DNA from: Lachnospiraceae bacterium
GTDB lineage: Bacteria; Bacillota; Clostridia; Lachnospirales; Lachnospiraceae
DNA length: 32,851 nucleotides
Assembly: GCA_016297945.1 (NCBI GenBank)
Contig: JAEDFR010000021.1
Span: 1-32,851 of the forward strand
Direction of reading: 5' to 3'
Part shown: piece after piece, positions 16,060 through 24,567 of the stretch
Layout: every line of letters starts with the position of its first letter
Position numbering within the stretch: position 1 is the first letter of the stretch
Made by a program: the position numbers and the translations under genes
The notes under the pieces: generated by a model
The model's database searches: none
What the model was told of the DNA's origin: nothing
What the model saw: the letters and a program-made list of their open reading frames with translations, nothing else

Positions 16060-17805
16060 TCAATTATACTGGATTCCCTCTAAATAGGGAAGAATATTTT
16101 CATACAGTTTTTTAATTACCGGAGCAGCAATCTGTCCGCCATAATACACACCCTGGGGTTTCCTGATAATGACAAGCGCAATAATCTGTGGATCATTTGC
16201 CGGTTCAAATCCGATAAACGATGCAATGTACTGACCGCTGCCACGCGGCAATGTCTGGCTGGTAGCCGTCTTTCCACCAATGGAATAACCTTCAATATAT
16301 GCTTTTTTTCCTCCGCCTTCGCTTACGACTTTTTCCAGCATAAAGCGAAGTGTTTCGCTGGTTTCATCTGATACAATATCATCCTGAACCGGATAATTCA
16401 ATTTTGTTACATTTCCGGTCACAGAATCGGTCACATAATCAGCCAGATGCGGCGTCACCCGGTGTCCACCGTTAATTAAGGAACTAATGGTGGTAAGTAA
16501 CTGAATAGGAGTAATCTGAAACGATTGTCCAAAAGAAACCGTCGCCAACTCTACTAACCCCATATCTTCTTTTTTGTGCATAATGGTTCCGGCCTCTCCC
16601 GGAAGATCTATTCCTGTTTTATTTAATATCCCAAATTGCTTAAAATATTCATAATATCGGTCGATGCCAACCCGAAGTCCCACATTGATAAAGACCGGAT
16701 TGCAGGAATTCATGGTTGCTGTCAAAAAAGTCTCGGCTCCATGTCCCTGTGTCTTATGACAACGTATCTTCCGATCCTCAACAATGCAAAATCCCGGGCA
16801 ATGAAACTGTTCATCCAGACAGACCGCTTTACATTCCAGTCCGGCAGCGGCTGTGATTACCTTAAACGTCGATCCGGGTTCATACGTATCATTGATACAG
16901 GCATTACGCCACATCTTATTGGCAGCTTCCGTCGTATTCCCCGACACACTCTGAATCACTTCAGAGGTTTTTTCTTTGTATGCATATTCTAACTCAAAAG
17001 GATGATTGAGATCATATTCGGGAACATCCACCATTGCTAAAATAGCACCATTATTCGGATTCATAACAATCAGTGAAACACTCTCCGCCTCCTTGGCCTC
17101 CATCACCTGCATTGCCAACTGCGTAGCATAGCTTTGTATATTCATATCCAGCGTCAATGTCAGGTCATCTCCGGCAATCGGCTCAATCCTGCTTTCCCCT
17201 GTGTAATCCAGTTCCAGGCCTTTGGCATCTGTCAACGTCAGAATGGTCCCATTGGTTCCCTGCAGCTTTTCATCATATTTAACTTCCAGTCCAAGAATCC
17301 CCTGGTTATCACCGCCGGTAAACCCCAAAACCTTACTCGCTAACGAAGAATAAGGGTAAAAGCGTTTATAATCTTCATCAACTTTTACCCCGGATAAGTT
17401 GCACTGTCTGATTTTATCACCGACAGCCTTATCAACATTGCTCTTTATTCGTTCCATGGAGGAATATTTCTGTACTTTTTTTAATACGGTTTCATAGTCC
17501 ATTTCCAGTTCATTGGAAAGGACACCCGCTACCTCTTCGGGGTTCTCAATTTGTGAATGAATCACCGAAATCGTACAAACAACTTTATTATCTGCAATCA
17601 CAGTCCCGTTTTTATCTAATATCCGTCCCCGTGCCGCCTTGATGGAGCGCTCCCTTTCGTGAAGTTCCAATGCCTTTTGGGAATAATATTCGGATTGAAA
17701 TACCATGACATAAACCAGTCGACCCGTAAGGCCCAATAACATAATCAATAAAACAAAAAATGATAATACGATTTTCTTTTTATGATAAATCTGAAAACCT
17801 TTCAC
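16060..17805 (-). CDS. Class B penicillin-binding protein (FtsI/SpoVD-like transpeptidase) with KTA in place of KTG
   Basis: 581 residues from a GTG. One N-terminal membrane helix (about 11-35), a PBP dimer-type region beginning AARGRILDKNGTVIADN, and a transpeptidase domain. The active-site motifs are S312-TFK315 (EPGSTFKVI) and S367-CN369; the third motif reads K512-T-A (GGKTATSQ) instead of KTG. No PASTA domain follows. It cross-links peptidoglycan outside the membrane. The gene lies 60 bp after the larger PBP gene and 20 bp before mraY, the place where pbpB/spoVD stand in Firmicutes. Which of the two is the division enzyme and which the spore-cortex one cannot be told from sequence. Confidence 0.92.
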   Translation of the reverse strand: MKGFQIYHKKKIVLSFFVLLIMLLGLTGRLVYVMVFQSEYYSQKALELHERERSIKAARGRILDKNGTVIADNKVVCTISVIHSQIENPEEVAGVLSNELEMDYETVLKKVQKYSSMERIKSNVDKAVGDKIRQCNLSGVKVDEDYKRFYPYSSLASKVLGFTGGDNQGILGLEVKYDEKLQGTNGTILTLTDAKGLELDYTGESRIEPIAGDDLTLTLDMNIQSYATQLAMQVMEAKEAESVSLIVMNPNNGAILAMVDVPEYDLNHPFELEYAYKEKTSEVIQSVSGNTTEAANKMWRNACINDTYEPGSTFKVITAAAGLECKAVCLDEQFHCPGFCIVEDRKIRCHKTQGHGAETFLTATMNSCNPVFINVGLRVGIDRYYEYFKQFGILNKTGIDLPGEAGTIMHKKEDMGLVELATVSFGQSFQITPIQLLTTISSLINGGHRVTPHLADYVTDSVTGNVTKLNYPVQDDIVSDETSETLRFMLEKVVSEGGGKKAYIEGYSIGGKTATSQTLPRGSGQYIASFIGFEPANDPQIIALVIIRKPQGVYYGGQIAAPVIKKLYENILPYLEGIQYN

Positions 17806-17864
17806 AAAACTACCCCAAAAATCAGCTTTTTACTAATCTATTAGGTAGTCTATTTCTTTATGAC

Positions 17865-20081
17865 TTAATCCACATTCATATTTGCTTCATCTTCTTCGGA
17901 ATAACCGTTTTCCGTTTCATTTGTACTATCTGCATGAATGGAAAGACTGTCGTCAACCAATGCTCCGACACCGCCTAAATCTGATGTTGTAGGATCAATC
18001 GGCTCATAGGTTTCCGGATCCAGATATTCTCCGGTATTGGGATCTATCGCATAACCGGTTGCCGCATCAATCTGAGCCTGAATGGAATCTGCCGGTTTAA
18101 TGGGCTCTTCCTCTTCTTGTTCTTCCTCATCAGGTTCAATCATAGTCGGATAGCCGGATAATACACCAAGCTTTCGCAACTGCTCTTTTTCTTCTTCTGT
18201 AATTTCCTCGGTTCTGAAAATCTGCATATAGGGAAGAAGTTCCGTCATAATATTCTTACAGATTTCCTGTGCAAAGGAAGAGTGGGGCTGATGGTCCACA
18301 TTGGGTCTGTCAATGACAACATATACAACTACCTGCGGATCATCGACCGGTGCAAATCCGACAAAAGAAACAACGTAGTTACCGGTTCCTCGAGGATACA
18401 TCTCCGCGGTTCCTGTTTTTCCACCGATTAAATATCCGGCAGGAACAGCTGTTTTACCGGTACCGATATCACAGACATTAAACAAATATCCTTTCATTCT
18501 ATCGGATGTTGATTCGGATATGGTCTGTTTTAAAACGCGGGGCGTGATTTTTTCCGCAACACTTCCGTCCGCATTACGGATTTCTTTTACAACATGAGGC
18601 TGATAATAGTAACCACCATTCACTACCGAGCAAAATGCACTTGCCATCTGTATCATGGTAACATTATATCCCTGTCCAAATGTGGAAATGGCTAAATCCG
18701 CACTTCCCATATTATCCGGATCAAAAACGAGCGTATCCGTTCTTGCCTCTCCTGCTAAATCGATATTGGTCTTTAATCCGATATTAAAGTTGGACAGATA
18801 CTCTGCCAAAGTTCCACTGCCCATGGCGGAACCAATATTCATCAAAGCCACGTTGCAGGATTGTTCGAGCGCACCGGACAAAGTCAATGTACCATGACCA
18901 ATTCGTTTATGGCAGTGAATTTTATGTCCGCCGACTTCCAACACACCGCCGCAATTATAGGATTCATTCCCTGTTAACACACCGGCATCCAGACCGGCAG
19001 ATATGGTCAGGGATTTTGCCGTAGATCCCGGTTCATAAGTATCGGAAATACAGAAGTTTCTCCAAATCTGATTTAACGCATCATAACGTTCTTCCTCCGT
19101 CATGGCTGCAATTTGTTCTTCCGAATACAATCCATTTTCACTTAAGGATCTCGGATTGTTTAAATCAAATACCGGGTATCCGGCCATGGCAAGCACTTCG
19201 CCGTTATTGGGGTCCATAACAATGACACCGGTGCTTTTGCTTCCAAGTTCGCCTGCTCGGTATGCGTTTTCTCCTTCGTGCTCGTGATTCCACTGTGCCA
19301 CATACTTATCTACGATACTTTGTATATTGGCATCAATCGTCGAAACAATGGTCTGTCCGTCCCTGGCAGGAATGGTAGTTCTTTCCACATCTGAATCATC
19401 CGTCAGATAACCATATTCCCGGCCATCCGTTCCGTTCAGAATACTGTTATAGTACTCTTCTAATCCAAAGCTTCCGATATCCTTACCGACCGTAAAACCT
19501 ATGGTATCACACGCTAAGCTTCCATAAGGATAGACTCTCTTATATTCACTCTCAAACCAAATTCCCTTGATATTCGGATACTCGGATGGATTGCTCTGCA
19601 TTTCCACAAAATCAGCAATTTCTTCATATTCCAGCTTTTTAAACAAAACATGATAGCGGTCATCTTTGTTCGTCACAATATAATTGCGCAATTCGTTGAT
19701 ATCGACATCAAAACAGGCATCCAGTGCCGCAAGTGTCGGCTCCAAAGATCCTTCCACACTGTTGATAATGCTTGAATCTACAACTAAGTTATACACTTTT
19801 TCACTGTATGCTAACTTTGTACCGTTGGTGTCCAGAATGTCTCCTCTTTTATAAGGAAGCGTTGTACTGACATAATTCTGCTGAGACAGGATTTTTCTCT
19901 TATAGTTTTCGCCGTTTTCTTTATTAATCATAAACAAGCGGACACTCAAACCGACGAAAGCCAGTAAGACTATAAAAAATAGAAATACCAGCTTTTTTCT
20001 CATACTATATGTGAAATGTCTTACATTCTCCGGTTCTCTCTGGGGAGACGGAGAAAAAATGTCTTTTATACGTTCTATCAC
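17865..20081 (-). CDS. Class B penicillin-binding protein (FtsI/PBP2B-like transpeptidase) with an acidic C-terminal tail
   Basis: 738 residues from the GTG at 20079-20081, with AGGTGG seven bases upstream overlapping the ftsL stop. One membrane helix (about 31-51), dimerisation region starting LPYKRGDILDTNGTKLAYS, and a transpeptidase domain with all three motifs: S353-TAK356, S408-CN410 and K555-TGT. After the domain, residues 649-738 form a very acidic tail with a run of Glu/Asp and a repeated DPNTGEYLDPETYEPIDP theme, where some relatives carry PASTA repeats. It lies directly after ftsL, the usual place of the septal transpeptidase, so it is the better candidate for the FtsI role. Confidence 0.92.
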   Translation of the reverse strand: MIERIKDIFSPSPQREPENVRHFTYSMRKKLVFLFFIVLLAFVGLSVRLFMINKENGENYKRKILSQQNYVSTTLPYKRGDILDTNGTKLAYSEKVYNLVVDSSIINSVEGSLEPTLAALDACFDVDINELRNYIVTNKDDRYHVLFKKLEYEEIADFVEMQSNPSEYPNIKGIWFESEYKRVYPYGSLACDTIGFTVGKDIGSFGLEEYYNSILNGTDGREYGYLTDDSDVERTTIPARDGQTIVSTIDANIQSIVDKYVAQWNHEHEGENAYRAGELGSKSTGVIVMDPNNGEVLAMAGYPVFDLNNPRSLSENGLYSEEQIAAMTEEERYDALNQIWRNFCISDTYEPGSTAKSLTISAGLDAGVLTGNESYNCGGVLEVGGHKIHCHKRIGHGTLTLSGALEQSCNVALMNIGSAMGSGTLAEYLSNFNIGLKTNIDLAGEARTDTLVFDPDNMGSADLAISTFGQGYNVTMIQMASAFCSVVNGGYYYQPHVVKEIRNADGSVAEKITPRVLKQTISESTSDRMKGYLFNVCDIGTGKTAVPAGYLIGGKTGTAEMYPRGTGNYVVSFVGFAPVDDPQVVVYVVIDRPNVDHQPHSSFAQEICKNIMTELLPYMQIFRTEEITEEEKEQLRKLGVLSGYPTMIEPDEEEQEEEEPIKPADSIQAQIDAATGYAIDPNTGEYLDPETYEPIDPTTSDLGGVGALVDDSLSIHADSTNETENGYSEEDEANMNVD

Positions 20082-20092
20082 TTTTACACCAC

Positions 20093-20587
20093 CTATGGCA
20101 TCTGCGCATACTGTCTTACGTAATCATCACCCTGTGTCTCAATCGTAACAACCTGACCTTCTTGCGCATACTGCATGCCGAGTTCATTGATTGCCACATC
20201 TTTTACATATGCAAGATCAACCGATGAAATAATCCGGCTGTATTCTTCATCATTTGCCATTTTCATGGAATTTAACTGACTTTCTTTTCTTGCAATAGAT
20301 TCCTTTAATGCTTTGTTTTGTGACTGGATATTAATATAATTTACCAGAATAACAGATGATAATACAAGTGCTGCCATTAAAAAAACAACGTATCCGAAAT
20401 TCATATGTACATGTCTTTCTCTGACTCTGCGCTGCACATCCGGATTCTCAATCGGTGTAGGAGCTTTGTGAATTTCTTTTCTTACGTCAATTTTTCTGGC
20501 CGTATTACCGTCAATATAGTATTCACCGTATCCGCCGCTTCTTATATATTTGCTTCTGTTTGTATAATTTCTTGTGTTCTTACTCAT
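20093..20587 (-). CDS. ftsL: FtsL-like bitopic division protein
   Basis: 164 residues. A basic cytoplasmic N-terminus of about 62 residues, unusually long, precedes one membrane helix (about 64-84) and a heptad-like coiled coil (SQNKALKESIARKESQLNSM). The sequence is poorly conserved, as expected for FtsL; the call rests on topology and on the position between rsmH and the first PBP. FtsL forms a coiled-coil pair with DivIC and a complex with DivIB. The ATG has AAGGAATG about 10 bp upstream; a nearer AAGG abuts it. The long N-terminus contains a tyrosine/glycine-rich stretch (SGGYGEYYIDG). Confidence 0.75.
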   Translation of the reverse strand: MSKNTRNYTNRSKYIRSGGYGEYYIDGNTARKIDVRKEIHKAPTPIENPDVQRRVRERHVHMNFGYVVFLMAALVLSSVILVNYINIQSQNKALKESIARKESQLNSMKMANDEEYSRIISSVDLAYVKDVAINELGMQYAQEGQVVTIETQGDDYVRQYAQMP

Positions 20588-20675
20588 CCTTGATCATTCC
20601 TTCTATTTCTTATTGTTTTGTCTTATTCTCTATCTCTTGTACTTTTCAAATCCTTTTATAAAGTACATCAATCTT

Positions 20676-21611
20676 TTATGCTCTTTTAAAAATACGTAGC
20701 TTTGCACTTTTAGACCTGCTGTTATCTTCCAGTTCTTCCTCTGATGGTAAAATCGGTTTTTTCGTTATCACTTTTCCCAAAGAAACCCGATTACATGTAC
20801 AGATTGGAAATCCCGGTGGGCATGTACAGGGATTTTCCTGTTTCTTAAAAATGGATTTTACAATTCTGTCTTCTAAAGAGTGAAACGTTATGATACAAAT
20901 CCGTCCACCCGGGTTCAAAAACCGGATCATTTCTTCCAGTGAATTTTTCAAAACATCCAACTCTCTATTGCATTCAATGCGGATAGCCTGAAATGTTCTC
21001 TTGCTCGGATGTCCGCCCTCTGCTCTCATCTTTGCCGGAATTGCAGCTTTTATGATGTCGTTTAACTCATAGGTTGTTTCAATTTCTTTTTCCTGCCTTG
21101 CCTGCACAATATGCTTTGCAATGTTGTTGGCAAATTTATCTTCTCCGTAATCCCGGATAATCCGCGCTAAATCCGCCTGTGAATATTCATTTACAATTTC
21201 TTTTGCAGACAACGGTTGTCTTACATCCATCCTCATATCCAGCGCAGTGTCAAATTTATACGAAAAACCTCTTTCAACGGTGTCGAGCTGATAAGAAGAA
21301 ACTCCTAAATCAAGGACAATTCCGTCTACTCCTTTGATGCCTTTTTCTTTTAAATCACTGATGGCATTTTCGTAATTATCGCGGATAATGGTGACACGAC
21401 TGTTATATTCACGCAATCTTTCACCTGCGGCACGAATTGCCGCTTCATCCTGATCGATACCAAACAAATGGCCGTTACCGGAAAGCCTTTTTGCGATTTC
21501 ATAGGAATGTCCGCCTCCGCCGAGGGTCCCGTCCACATAAACCCCATCCGGTTTTACATGCAATCCTTCAATTGTCTCATCCAGTAAAACGGATTTATGT
21601 GAAAAGTTCAT
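20676..21611 (-). CDS. rsmH: 16S rRNA (cytosine(1402)-N4)-methyltransferase RsmH
   Basis: 311 residues. SAM-dependent methyltransferase modifying C1402 of 16S rRNA in the P-site. Visible landmarks: N-terminal HKSVLLDETIEGL, the SAM loop YVDGTLGGGGHSYEI, GIDQDEAAI, VDGIVLDLGVSSYQLD, the substrate-side KRTFQAIRIECNRELD and FHSLEDRIVKSIFK, with CTCPPGFPICTC near the C-terminus. Length is normal. It stands directly after mraZ (about 36 bp), the conserved start of the dcw cluster. Confidence 0.97.
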   Translation of the reverse strand: MNFSHKSVLLDETIEGLHVKPDGVYVDGTLGGGGHSYEIAKRLSGNGHLFGIDQDEAAIRAAGERLREYNSRVTIIRDNYENAISDLKEKGIKGVDGIVLDLGVSSYQLDTVERGFSYKFDTALDMRMDVRQPLSAKEIVNEYSQADLARIIRDYGEDKFANNIAKHIVQARQEKEIETTYELNDIIKAAIPAKMRAEGGHPSKRTFQAIRIECNRELDVLKNSLEEMIRFLNPGGRICIITFHSLEDRIVKSIFKKQENPCTCPPGFPICTCNRVSLGKVITKKPILPSEEELEDNSRSKSAKLRIFKRA

Positions 21612-21647
21612 AACAACCTGCCTTTATACTTCCCTGCCTCAGTCTAT

Positions 21648-22079
21648 TTAGAAAGAAATTCCGATGTTTGAAAGTTCTTCTGCAATATCATTGATGTCAT
21701 CAAATGAAGTAACATCATCCCATTTGGACTTATCCCAGATTTCTATATGTCCGCCGACACCGGCAAAAACAACTTCTTTTTCCAATCCGGCATATTCTCT
21801 CAATGTGGGAGGCACCAGCATTCTGCCCTGCTTGTCCGGCTCCATTTCCTGTGCTCCGGAGATAAAAAATCTCTTTATCTTACGAACCTTGGCTTCTAAA
21901 TCAGACTTTTCATTCAGCTTGTCCATAAAAGATTCGAACTCGTATTTTTCAAACACAAAAAGGCACCCTTCCAAACCCTTGGTAACCACAAACTCGTCGC
22001 CGAGCATATCACGGAATTTAGAAGGGATGATCAATCTGCCCTTGGCATCTATGGAATGGTTATATTCGCCCATGAACAC
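21648..22079 (-). CDS. mraZ: Transcriptional regulator MraZ
   Basis: 143 residues; the start is a GTG at 22077-22079 with GGTGAT upstream, giving the common MFMGEYNHSIDAKGRLIIPSKF; an internal ATG two codons later is the alternative. Two AbrB-like SpoVT/MraZ domains: the first with DAKGRLIIPSKFRD, the second with EPDKQGRMLVPPTLREY. MraZ binds tandem boxes in its own leader and controls the division/wall cluster; such boxes are present upstream (22103-22158). It is the first gene of the cluster. Confidence 0.95.
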   Translation of the reverse strand: MFMGEYNHSIDAKGRLIIPSKFRDMLGDEFVVTKGLEGCLFVFEKYEFESFMDKLNEKSDLEAKVRKIKRFFISGAQEMEPDKQGRMLVPPTLREYAGLEKEVVFAGVGGHIEIWDKSKWDDVTSFDDINDIAEELSNIGISF

Positions 22080-22102
22080 AGTCGATCACCGCCAGTCTGT
22101 AT

Positions 22103-22158
22103 CACTTTCTATCACTTTTTTGGGTTTTCGTGGCATTTTCCACCACTTTCCCCCACTT
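22103..22158 (-). promoter_or_regulatory. MraZ-binding repeat boxes upstream of mraZ
   Basis: Four copies of AAGTG on the minus strand (CACTT on the plus strand) begin at plus positions 22103, 22113, 22144 and 22154, so they are spaced 10, 31 and 10 bp. All four lie on one helical face. The upper pair reads TAAGTGGGGG then AAAGTGGTGG, the lower pair AAAGTGATAG then AAAGTGATAC. MraZ is known to bind short GTG-containing direct repeats with about one-turn spacing in its own promoter or leader. They lie between the predicted start site and the mraZ start codon. Confidence 0.7.
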
Positions 22159-22167
22159 ACAATACTA

Positions 22168-22196
22168 ATAATAGACCAGATTAACCATTTTGACAA
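22168..22196 (-). promoter_or_regulatory. mraZ (dcw cluster) promoter
   Basis: Minus-strand TTGTCA (22191-22196) and TATTAT (22168-22173), each 5/6 to consensus with an exact 17-bp spacer. The predicted start is near 22161, about 80 bases before mraZ and directly ahead of the MraZ boxes. The 22080-22430 gap otherwise holds a palindrome (22270-22283) and the lgt terminator. Confidence 0.75.
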
Positions 22197-22269
22197 GCGA
22201 ATTTCTTTGATTTTCTTTTGCGAAATAATGGCGAAGTACTTATTTTTTTAGATTGTTTCCCAATATCAT

Positions 22270-22283
22270 CACAATATATTGTG
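22270..22283. repeat. 14-bp perfect palindrome in the lgt-mraZ gap
   Basis: CACAATATATTGTG is a perfect inverted repeat about 75 bp upstream of the mraZ -35 element. It could be an operator, but its A/T-rich core makes chance plausible, and no second copy is seen in the window. Confidence 0.3.
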
Positions 22284-22365
22284 TTGTCTTTTCAAGCAAA
22301 TCGCACATGTTGTATCACGCATCTTTTTGCACAAAATGCTTTTCTTTTTTTCTGTAAAATTGCAC

Positions 22366-22400
22366 AAAAAAAGAGTGACGTTTACACATCACTCTTTTTT
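22366..22400. terminator. Bidirectional-looking terminator after lgt
   Basis: Inverted repeat AAAAAAGAGTGA and TCACTCTTTTTT around a 10-base loop, 30 bp after the lgt stop. On the minus strand the stem is followed by a T run, so it ends the lgt transcript before the mraZ promoter. Confidence 0.85.
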
Positions 22401-22430
22401 CCACTTTAAAATTTTTACATTATACTATTT

Positions 22431-23324
22431 TTATGATTTTTCCTCCACTTTGCTCCCCACAGCATCCTTTTTCTTCTTTGAAACTGAAAGATGCATGATG
22501 ATAGCAGCTATTACCGAGGAAACCAAGAGGAAAAGCCCCAGCATCTGCGATACTGCAATACCGGTATTTCCAATCTGTAACTGGTCGGTCCGAAGTCCTT
22601 CCACAAAAAAGCGGATAAGTCCATAACCACCCAGATACCACAATGTCATCTCTCCGTTGAAACGTTTATGCTTCCGATATAAAAACATTACGATCAATAG
22701 GCCAAGATTGAGCACACTTTCATAAAGAAATGTAGGATGAACCTGAATATAATTAGTGCCTTCCACAATGTGCGCCGCAATATCCGCCGAAATATCACTC
22801 TGGCGAACCGCTTCAATCGGTAGCCTCATGGCAAACAGACCATCCGAATAACCTCCAAATGCCTCCCGGTTCATAAAATTTCCCCACCGGCCGATAATCT
22901 GACCGGTCAGAAGTCCGAAGACCGCCGCATCCGTAGCGTCTAAGAAAGCGACTTTTTTCATTTTGCAAAATACAAACATCGTCAAAAAACCGGCAATCAC
23001 TGCTCCGTATATAGCCATGCCACCATGTCTGGTATTAAAGATTTCTTTGATGTTTCCTCGATACATATCCCATGAAAAAATCACATAATATGCTCTGGCT
23101 CCGATAACCGAAAAGATAATGGCCGGTATACTGAAGTCCCACCAGAAATCCTTGGGATGTCCTAACCTGTCACCTTCTTTGGACGCAAATGTAAATCCAA
23201 GTATTACGCCAACCGCTATAATCATTCCATAAAATGCAATCGGAAACCCAAAGACGCTGATAGTCTTTGGAACATTTGTCAAATAGATTCCCAGATTTGG
23301 GAAAGCGATATCTGTTGACTGCAT
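22431..23324 (-). CDS. lgt: Prolipoprotein diacylglyceryl transferase Lgt
   Basis: 297 residues, ATG preceded by GAGGT. Polytopic enzyme (about seven helices) that attaches diacylglycerol to the lipobox cysteine of preprolipoproteins. Visible signature residues are RHGGMAIYGAVIAG (catalytic HGG region) and IIGRWGNFMNREAFG, plus VHPTFLYESVLNL and a late GLIRFFVEGLRTD. The C-terminus is lysine-rich. ychF lies 90 bp upstream on the same strand; that gap contains a small palindrome (TATTACGTAATA, 23401-23412) and several TATAAT-like words but no clear full promoter. Confidence 0.96.
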   Translation of the reverse strand: MQSTDIAFPNLGIYLTNVPKTISVFGFPIAFYGMIIAVGVILGFTFASKEGDRLGHPKDFWWDFSIPAIIFSVIGARAYYVIFSWDMYRGNIKEIFNTRHGGMAIYGAVIAGFLTMFVFCKMKKVAFLDATDAAVFGLLTGQIIGRWGNFMNREAFGGYSDGLFAMRLPIEAVRQSDISADIAAHIVEGTNYIQVHPTFLYESVLNLGLLIVMFLYRKHKRFNGEMTLWYLGGYGLIRFFVEGLRTDQLQIGNTGIAVSQMLGLFLLVSSVIAAIIMHLSVSKKKKDAVGSKVEEKS

Positions 23325-23414
23325 AAAAAACCTCTTTTCCTAGTTTCATAATCAAACACATTTTCTATTATGCTTTTGTATCATACATTATCACTTTTCA
23401 TATTACGTAATACA

Positions 23415-24515
23415 TTATACATTAAAGCGGAATAAAATCACATCTCCGTCTTTTACAACATATTCTTTTCCTTCCATACCAACCAGACCTTTTTCTCTTG
23501 CAGCGGCAAGCGAACCAAGGTCTAATAAGTCCTGATAATTCACCACTTCTGCCTTGATAAAACCACGTTCAAAATCGGTATGAATTTTTCCTGCTGCCTG
23601 CGGCGCCTTCGTACCTGCCTTAATCGTCCATGCTCTGCACTCATCTTCTCCTGCGGTTAAGAAACTGATTAAGCCAAGCAACTTATAACTTGCCGCAACA
23701 AGCTTATCCAATCCCGATGAAGTCACTCCCAGATCATCCAGATACTCCTTTTTCTCTTCTTCGGTAAGCTCTGATAATTCCTGTTCAATCTGTGCACAGA
23801 TGACAAATACTTCCGCACCTTCCTCTGCTGCCATAGCACGAACCTTTGCAACATGAGGATTGTTAGCCGCATCATCGGCAAGCTCATCTTCCGCAACATT
23901 TGCCGCAAAAATGGTAGGTTTTGCCGTCAAAAGATTATAAGAAGAAAACCAAGCCTGAGAATCCTCATCTTCCGGCACTTCGAAAGTACGCGCCATCTGG
24001 TTGTTTTCCAGATGCGCTTTGATTGCTTCAATCAGCTCCACTTCTCTTGCTAATTTTTTATCCATACGAGCCTGTTTTGCAACCTTTGCATAACGTCTCT
24101 CCAAAATTTCCAAATCAGAGAAAATCAATTCCAGATTAATGGTTTCAATATCACGCGCCGGATCAATATTTCCGTCGACATGAATGATATTGGTATCCTC
24201 AAAGCAACGAACAACATGTACAATTGCATCAACCTCACGAATGTTTGCAAGGAACTGGTTACCCAGACCTTCTCCTTTTGAAGCGCCCTTAACAAGTCCT
24301 GCAATATCCACAAATTCAATCACAGCCGGAGTAACCTTCTTGGTTTTATACAACTCTCCAAGTTTTTCTATTCTCTGATCCAGTACCGATACAATACCCA
24401 CATTGGGATCAATGGTAGCAAATGGATAGTTGGCTGACAACGCACCAGCCTTTGTCAACGAATTGAATAATGTACTTTTTCCGACATTGGGAAGACCGAC
24501 GATTCCTAATTTCAT
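23415..24515 (-). CDS. ychF: YchF/OLA1-family ribosome-associated ATPase
   Basis: 366 residues, ATG with AAGGAGG upstream. Obg-related NTPase: G1 GLPNVGKSTL, G2 region NYPFATIDPN, G3 FVDIAGLV, and NVAE in place of NKxD at the G4 position, the change that gives this family ATP preference. A helical insert follows, and a TGS domain sits at the C-terminus (WTIKAGTKAPQAAGKIHTDF...GKEYVVKDGDVILFRF). It binds ribosomes and is implicated in stress responses. Length is standard. It follows the BMP-type gene by about 52 bp. Confidence 0.97.
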   Translation of the reverse strand: MKLGIVGLPNVGKSTLFNSLTKAGALSANYPFATIDPNVGIVSVLDQRIEKLGELYKTKKVTPAVIEFVDIAGLVKGASKGEGLGNQFLANIREVDAIVHVVRCFEDTNIIHVDGNIDPARDIETINLELIFSDLEILERRYAKVAKQARMDKKLAREVELIEAIKAHLENNQMARTFEVPEDEDSQAWFSSYNLLTAKPTIFAANVAEDELADDAANNPHVAKVRAMAAEEGAEVFVICAQIEQELSELTEEEKKEYLDDLGVTSSGLDKLVAASYKLLGLISFLTAGEDECRAWTIKAGTKAPQAAGKIHTDFERGFIKAEVVNYQDLLDLGSLAAAREKGLVGMEGKEYVVKDGDVILFRFNV

Positions 24516-24567
24516 AATTTATATTTCCTCCTTATTCCTATCAAACAGGTATTCCTTCTACGATGAC

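Noticed and set aside
21664..22251. 195-codon plus-strand frame opposite mraZ and its promoter
   Set aside because: Serine/proline-rich shadow of mraZ and the intergenic region with no start signals; mraZ is unambiguous on the other strand.
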